Shown here: one piece after another, positions 16,391 through 20,441 of the stretch
Layout of the letters: every line of letters begins with the position of its first letter
How positions within the stretch are numbered: the first letter of the stretch is position 1
NCBI GenBank assembly: GCA_030748455.1
Contig: JASMLY010000087.1
Span: forward strand, 1-20,441
Length of the DNA: 20,441 nt
Reading direction: 5' to 3'
DNA from: Phycisphaerales bacterium
GTDB taxonomy: Bacteria; Planctomycetota; Phycisphaerae; Phycisphaerales; SM1A02
Position numbers and translations under genes: made by a program
Notes under the pieces: model-generated
Told to the model about the DNA's origin: nothing
The model's input: the letters and a program-made list of their open reading frames with translations, nothing else
Database searches by the model: none

Positions 16391-17362
16391 ATGCGAATCA
16401 TGCTCGCCAATCCAAGGGGTTTTTGCGCAGGTGTCCACATGGCAGTGGATATTGTCGATCAACTCCTCGATGTAATCTCTGAAGATGAACAATTGTATGT
16501 GTTTCACGAAATTGTCCATAACCGCCACGTTGTTGACAGATTACGAACAAAGGGCGCAATCTTTGTTGAATCAATCGAAGCCATCCCAGAAGGGTCGACT
16601 GTCGTGTTTAGTGCCCACGGCGTGAGCCCTACAATTCGTGCCCAAGCGAATGCAAGAAATCTTACTGCGATTGATGCAACATGTCCCCTCGTGACGAAAG
16701 TCCATAATGAAGCAATTCGTTATGCAGATCGCAATTGGCAAATACTACTCATCGGTCACAAAAACCACCAAGAGATTCTAGGCACAGCAGGTGAAGCCCC
16801 TAACCATATCCAGATTGTTGAATCACCTGCAGATATCGAAAAACTTCATATCATTGACCCTAACAAATTGGTCTATCTCACACAAACGACATTAAGTACC
16901 GACGATGCTGATGTCATTATCGCTGCACTGAAAAAAGCGTTTCCAACAATTCAGTCGCCCCCAACTGATGACATTTGTTACGCAACGACAAACCGACAAC
17001 AGATCATTCGCGAACAAGCGTCAATTGCTGATGTAGTCCTTGTGGTCGGTTCACAAAATAGTTCCAACTCGCTTCGGCTCACTGAGATTGCTGAGTCAGC
17101 TGGAACGAAGGCACACCTCCTCGACGATGTCACGCATCTTCAAAAAGATTGGTTACAACATGCGAACACTGTTTTGGTGACAGCAGGCGCAAGTGCACCT
17201 GAACATCTCGTTGGTGAGATTGTTCAACAGTTGATACATGAATACGACGGCGTACTTGAACCAAGTGAACCATTCAATGAGAACATGACCTTCTCTATGC
17301 CTGTTTCTCTACAAAACTTCCTAGAACGTAGAGACGTAACGATTCGTGGAGAGCAACAGTAA
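16391..17362 (+). CDS. ispH: 4-hydroxy-3-methylbut-2-enyl diphosphate reductase (MEP pathway)
   Basis: 323 residues, as expected for IspH. The last enzyme of the MEP pathway, it reduces HMBPP to IPP and DMAPP with a [4Fe-4S] cluster in the cytoplasm. The three cluster cysteines are C12 (PRGFCAGV), C98 (DATCPLVTKVH) and C196 (DDICYATTNRQ). Substrate-binding motifs VHNR, SAHGVS, LTQTTLS, GSQNSSNS and TAGASAP are present, with the catalytic Glu in GHKNHQE. ATG 16391 is chosen because it starts directly at the conserved MRIMLANPRG; the frame is open far upstream within the peptidase gene, but that part is not family-like. It lies 16 bases after the peptidase stop without a clear Shine-Dalgarno, and its own stop shares one base with rlmN. 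Confidence 0.96.
   Translation: MRIMLANPRGFCAGVHMAVDIVDQLLDVISEDEQLYVFHEIVHNRHVVDRLRTKGAIFVESIEAIPEGSTVVFSAHGVSPTIRAQANARNLTAIDATCPLVTKVHNEAIRYADRNWQILLIGHKNHQEILGTAGEAPNHIQIVESPADIEKLHIIDPNKLVYLTQTTLSTDDADVIIAALKKAFPTIQSPPTDDICYATTNRQQIIREQASIADVVLVVGSQNSSNSLRLTEIAESAGTKAHLLDDVTHLQKDWLQHANTVLVTAGASAPEHLVGEIVQQLIHEYDGVLEPSEPFNENMTFSMPVSLQNFLERRDVTIRGEQQ
17348..17353 (+). promoter_or_regulatory. Ribosome binding site of rlmN
   Basis: GGAGAG within the last codons of ispH, eight bases before ATG 17362, supports that start. Confidence 0.55.
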
Positions 17363-18387
17363 TGCAACAACACGCACTTGAACAATTTCCAAGAGACATC
17401 GATGCGCTTGTTGCTGAACTTGGCATGCCGCCCTTTGCTTCAAAACAAATCCTCAGTTGGATGTACCAAAAGGGTGTTGCGCATGTTGACGAGATGACAA
17501 ACATCTCGAAAGTGAATCGTGAGGCTATCGCAAATCGCATTTTTTTTCGAAGAAGTACAAAAGCTATCGAAAAAATTGCCTCAGATAAAACACGAAAACT
17601 ACTCCTTACTTGGGATCATGGAAACAACACTACAGAAACAGTCTTGATCCCTACACCTAAACGACAAACTGCGTGTGTTTCGAGTCAAATTGGATGCCCT
17701 GTTGGTTGCACATTTTGTGCTTCAGGAATTGGGGGGACAGAAGGGAATCTATCCGTGGGGCAAATCGTAGAGCAAGTGATTCTCCTTGGTTCGAACATCA
17801 CAAACATCGTATTTATGGGCATGGGAGAACCTCTTGCAAATTACAATGCTGTAACACGCGCGATTCGTATACTGAACGCTTCATGGGGATGTGGAATCGG
17901 TGCTCGAAAAATTACAATTTCAACAGTCGGATTACCAAAAGCAATTGAGCGACTTGCTACGTTTGATATTCCAGTAACACTCGCACTCAGCCTGCACGCA
18001 CCAAATGATACGCTCAGAAAACAACTCATTCCATGGGCAGAATTCGCTTCAATTGATGAGATCCTCACCTCTTGCAACAAATATTTTACCGCAACTAGAA
18101 GAGAAATCACATTAGAGTACCTACTGCTTGGAGGAGTAAATGATCGAGTCGCCCAAGCAAAGGAACTTGCAGAGTTATGCCACACGCTTCGATGCAATGT
18201 AAATCTCATTCGATACAACGAGGTAGACGGCATTGCGTACAAGCGCCCTCAAACAGAGCAAGTTCATCGATTCCAAGAAGCGTTACAAAAAGCTGGTGTC
18301 AATGTACACATTCGTGCAAGTCGCGGTAGAGATATTGAAGCGGCATGTGGACAGTTACGAAAGCAACACCAAGAGACATCGATTTAA
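17362..18387 (+). CDS. rlmN: 23S rRNA (A2503-C2) / tRNA (A37-C2) methyltransferase, radical SAM
   Basis: 341 residues, within the family range. It methylates C2 of adenosine 2503 in 23S rRNA and adenosine 37 in some tRNAs, using two SAM molecules and a [4Fe-4S] cluster. The radical-SAM motif C-x3-C-x2-C is at C112, C116 and C119 (GCPVGCTFCASG). The two mechanistic cysteines are visible: C105 (TACVSSQIG) and the methyl-carrying C329 (DIEAACGQL). FMGMGEPL, TISTVG and ALSLHAPND are also family motifs. RlmN is favoured over the resistance methyltransferase Cfr because of its chromosomal operon setting and the RGRDIEAACGQL ending. It is the last gene of the plus-strand cluster, sharing one base with ispH. 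Its stop overlaps that of the convergent oxidoreductase gene. Confidence 0.95.
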   Translation: MQQHALEQFPRDIDALVAELGMPPFASKQILSWMYQKGVAHVDEMTNISKVNREAIANRIFFRRSTKAIEKIASDKTRKLLLTWDHGNNTTETVLIPTPKRQTACVSSQIGCPVGCTFCASGIGGTEGNLSVGQIVEQVILLGSNITNIVFMGMGEPLANYNAVTRAIRILNASWGCGIGARKITISTVGLPKAIERLATFDIPVTLALSLHAPNDTLRKQLIPWAEFASIDEILTSCNKYFTATRREITLEYLLLGGVNDRVAQAKELAELCHTLRCNVNLIRYNEVDGIAYKRPQTEQVHRFQEALQKAGVNVHIRASRGRDIEAACGQLRKQHQETSI

Positions 18388-20441
18388 CTGTATCCCATCT
18401 CACCTTCGATAATTTCACGAAGTGTACCCACGCTCATTGACTGAATCGTTTTTCCTTCTGATTTCTCAAGTATAGAATCAAACTTTTTCACCCAGAGTTG
18501 GTTCGATGTTGGGTTTGCAGCAGCAATTCGAGTCGCTTGCATGAGCAATGACCGTATTTCTCGATCTCTTCTACGTCCACGAAATCGATGGGGGATAATT
18601 CTTCCGATGTTTGAAATTAATGCAGAAGACCAATCACTTGTACGGATGTCTGCACGTAATCTCCATTTGCCCACGCTAAGTTCAAACCTTGACAAGAATC
18701 TCCTGTGCAATTCATCGCCTCTTGGCTTTCGGACATTGAGCCGCTGCCGCAAATTACGAATTATTTCTGGGCTTCGTGCTAACCGTGCAAGATAAATTGG
18801 ATCTGGCACAAGCACTGCCTCAGCAAGAAGCAACACGCAAGAACGTGTCAGTTTTCTTCTCGTCTCAACTCGATCGGATTTGTAGACATTCACGATTGAA
18901 TCTACATACTGCGTAGCAGTATGTTCACCTCCCCAAAGCAAACATCGTCGAACACAAACAATTGCTGAATAAAGAGACTCTCTACCTTCGATCGAATCTG
19001 ACAAGCCGGGCATTTCTTTGATCACTCTGTCAAATAGTTTTTTTGCTACAAGGGATCGTTTTTTCCCTCTCAAGCCGACTCTTCGAATATTCCGAACGTA
19101 CCGACGAATGAGCCGTTTCAAATCAACCGTCTGATCTTCATCGACTGGTAACCAAGCAGCTTCGGGGTGAAGTGCGATACGCCGTCCATATTCAAATGCT
19201 TCAAGGCTTCGTGCAAAACCCTCCTTCTCTGCTTCTCGCAACGCTGTGTTCATTGCATCGACGGTCACCGGCACAAGACCTTGCTGAAATGCTACTCCAA
19301 GTTGGACAAGATCTCCAAGCCTTGTGTTATGAAATCGATACCGTGCCCACGCAGAAAAATCTGCAACCATTCCAAGTTCTTTCTTCAGAAATGGACTTTG
19401 CCCGCCTGCGATGAATTGATCGCCTAACATGGAACTTGGAGTTTTGGTTTGTTGCTCTACTGCGCCAGTGTTCAGGATTGCATAGGTTCTCTGAGAGGAT
19501 CCAACTTGTAAAACTCCATCTGGGTCAATCGCACGAACTGATTCATCCTGATCCCAACCGAGTAATAGGTCTGCCTCTCCCCACGGAATAAATCCAACAA
19601 GCGGGCGTTCTGTTCTTTGTGTTTGCGGTCGGGTAAACAAAAGTTGTGCCCAAGCCCTTTGGCCGGGTCCGATGATCATTGTGTTGGTTTGTACCCGAGT
19701 TTCGTATCCCATCTGCTTTGCTGCACTGAGTAACACTTGCGAGACAACACCAAGTTGATTTCCTCGAGTGCCTGCAATATGTGCCCTCCATTGGGGAGCG
19801 TTCGCATGGATCGGTGCGGGCGGTGTCAACCTTGCATCTGTATGTGAGACAACACGAACAGGAGGCTTTACACGAACAACCATTGCTTGCTCAAGCACAG
19901 GGCGAAGTGAAAGATGCAGCCTGCTCTTTTCATTTGGAACCCAATCAGACCAGATTCTTGTTTCCAATGGCATCGTCTGTTTTGTCGGTCTTGTTGACTC
20001 AGGTTTGTGAAATCGAAGTTCGCTCATTTCAGACATCGTGATTGTTACGATGTTTTTCTCTAAGAATCCACGAGAATCAATTGCTTTGCTCACTTCAGAT
20101 AGGCGATCAGTATCAAATCGAGGTTCTTCACCCTCATGCACAAGGATGACGGAGACACCAGCACGTTCAATTGCTTGTGAAAGTTCGGCAGCCAATTCAT
20201 CAGCAGCATCAATGGCAATGTGGCTCAGCCTACTTTTATCATCTTTGGTGGTGGGCAAAAATGATGCGTCGAAAACTGGTTTTGCGTTTTGCCTAGTGCC
20301 AGTCCAAACTAAAAACACTCTAGATTCAGAAACTCCGCCTAGATCTTGGACAACTGCTCTGCCTTCTTTGTCAAACCGTGTTGCACCCCACGTCTCTATC
20401 GAAACCGTTTTTTCATCACCCTTTTGGATTTGCTTTCCATC
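18384..20441 (-). CDS. Indolepyruvate:ferredoxin oxidoreductase-like protein, C-terminal part (5' partial)
   Basis: 685 residues visible; the frame stays open to the window edge, so the GTG at 20318 is not the start. Counting from the first visible residue, about 1-160 resemble the end of the thiamine-diphosphate domain and the linker of fused IorA/IorB-type enzymes (GVSVILV, MPLET). About 218-425 match the gamma (2-oxoacid oxidoreductase) domain: GTRGNQLG loop, GEADLLLGWD, RLGD, GLVP and EAFEYGRR. The basic, helical remainder corresponds in position to the DUF6537-type end. Such enzymes oxidise aryl or other 2-oxoacids to acyl-CoA with ferredoxin. Here no cysteine lies before residue 496, so the usual 4Fe-4S ferredoxin motif is missing. 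Activity is therefore uncertain. The family call rests on remembered motifs rather than a search. Confidence 0.68.
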   Translation of the reverse strand, partial: DGKQIQKGDEKTVSIETWGATRFDKEGRAVVQDLGGVSESRVFLVWTGTRQNAKPVFDASFLPTTKDDKSRLSHIAIDAADELAAELSQAIERAGVSVILVHEGEEPRFDTDRLSEVSKAIDSRGFLEKNIVTITMSEMSELRFHKPESTRPTKQTMPLETRIWSDWVPNEKSRLHLSLRPVLEQAMVVRVKPPVRVVSHTDARLTPPAPIHANAPQWRAHIAGTRGNQLGVVSQVLLSAAKQMGYETRVQTNTMIIGPGQRAWAQLLFTRPQTQRTERPLVGFIPWGEADLLLGWDQDESVRAIDPDGVLQVGSSQRTYAILNTGAVEQQTKTPSSMLGDQFIAGGQSPFLKKELGMVADFSAWARYRFHNTRLGDLVQLGVAFQQGLVPVTVDAMNTALREAEKEGFARSLEAFEYGRRIALHPEAAWLPVDEDQTVDLKRLIRRYVRNIRRVGLRGKKRSLVAKKLFDRVIKEMPGLSDSIEGRESLYSAIVCVRRCLLWGGEHTATQYVDSIVNVYKSDRVETRRKLTRSCVLLLAEAVLVPDPIYLARLARSPEIIRNLRQRLNVRKPRGDELHRRFLSRFELSVGKWRLRADIRTSDWSSALISNIGRIIPHRFRGRRRDREIRSLLMQATRIAAANPTSNQLWVKKFDSILEKSEGKTIQSMSVGTLREIIEGEMGYS

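Noticed and set aside
20316..20318. GTG 20318 as the start of the oxidoreductase-like protein
   Set aside because: The frame remains open for all 41 upstream codons to the window edge, and the expected family protein is much longer.
1..20441. tRNA, rRNA, CRISPR arrays, insertion sequences and prophage genes
   Set aside because: None was recognised; coding genes fill the window and all gaps are about 80 bases or shorter.

Overview
The window looks like chromosomal DNA of a planctomycete, most likely a Phycisphaerae-type marine lineage, at a moderate GC content of somewhat under 50 percent by eye. The strongest clue is four predicted secreted proteins that all end in a dockerin-like tail of the form D-x-N/D-x-D-G...DLL...WG-x-C. 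Two of them carry FG-GAP/VCBS calcium-binding repeats and two carry cysteine-rich 'GACCY' modules. Such tails and modules are typical of Phycisphaerae proteomes. This taxonomic call is inference; no rRNA or tRNA gene is present. The window is almost entirely coding and no gap exceeds about 80 bases.

Layout. (1) Positions 1-3211, plus strand: two tandem paralogous secreted Cys-rich proteins, the first cut by the window edge, the second enclosing a beta-propeller-like core. (2) 3177-4037, minus strand: an unrecognised membrane protein of about eight helices, overlapping the preceding gene tail to tail and divergent from hutH. (3) 4118-5626, plus: hutH, histidine ammonia-lyase. (4) 5623-10418, minus: two large secreted FG-GAP proteins and a two-domain VOC (glyoxalase-fold) protein. 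(5) 10496-18387, plus: six tightly packed genes, hutU, hutI, map (methionine aminopeptidase), a prolyl oligopeptidase, ispH and rlmN, with overlaps or gaps from -8 to +16 bases, probably one operon. (6) 18384-20441, minus, running off the window: the C-terminal part of a fused indolepyruvate:ferredoxin oxidoreductase-like protein that lacks the expected ferredoxin cysteines.

How the genes work together. hutH, hutU and hutI supply the first three steps of histidine degradation (histidine to urocanate to imidazolonepropionate to formiminoglutamate). The final step (HutG or HutF plus HutG) is not in the window. The prolyl oligopeptidase and methionine aminopeptidase could help release amino acids from peptides, and the 2-oxoacid oxidoreductase-like gene would fit amino-acid catabolism. 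ispH (isoprenoid synthesis) and rlmN (rRNA/tRNA methylation) look like housekeeping genes sharing the transcript. The secreted proteins probably act at or outside the cell surface.

Points most worth a second look: alternating A/B cysteine modules in the 890-residue secreted protein; the cysteine-free ferredoxin position of the oxidoreductase; an apparent Asp-to-Asn change at a metal-ligand position of HutI; stop-codon overlaps at all three convergent gene junctions; and a promoter placed so as to predict a leaderless mRNA for one FG-GAP gene.
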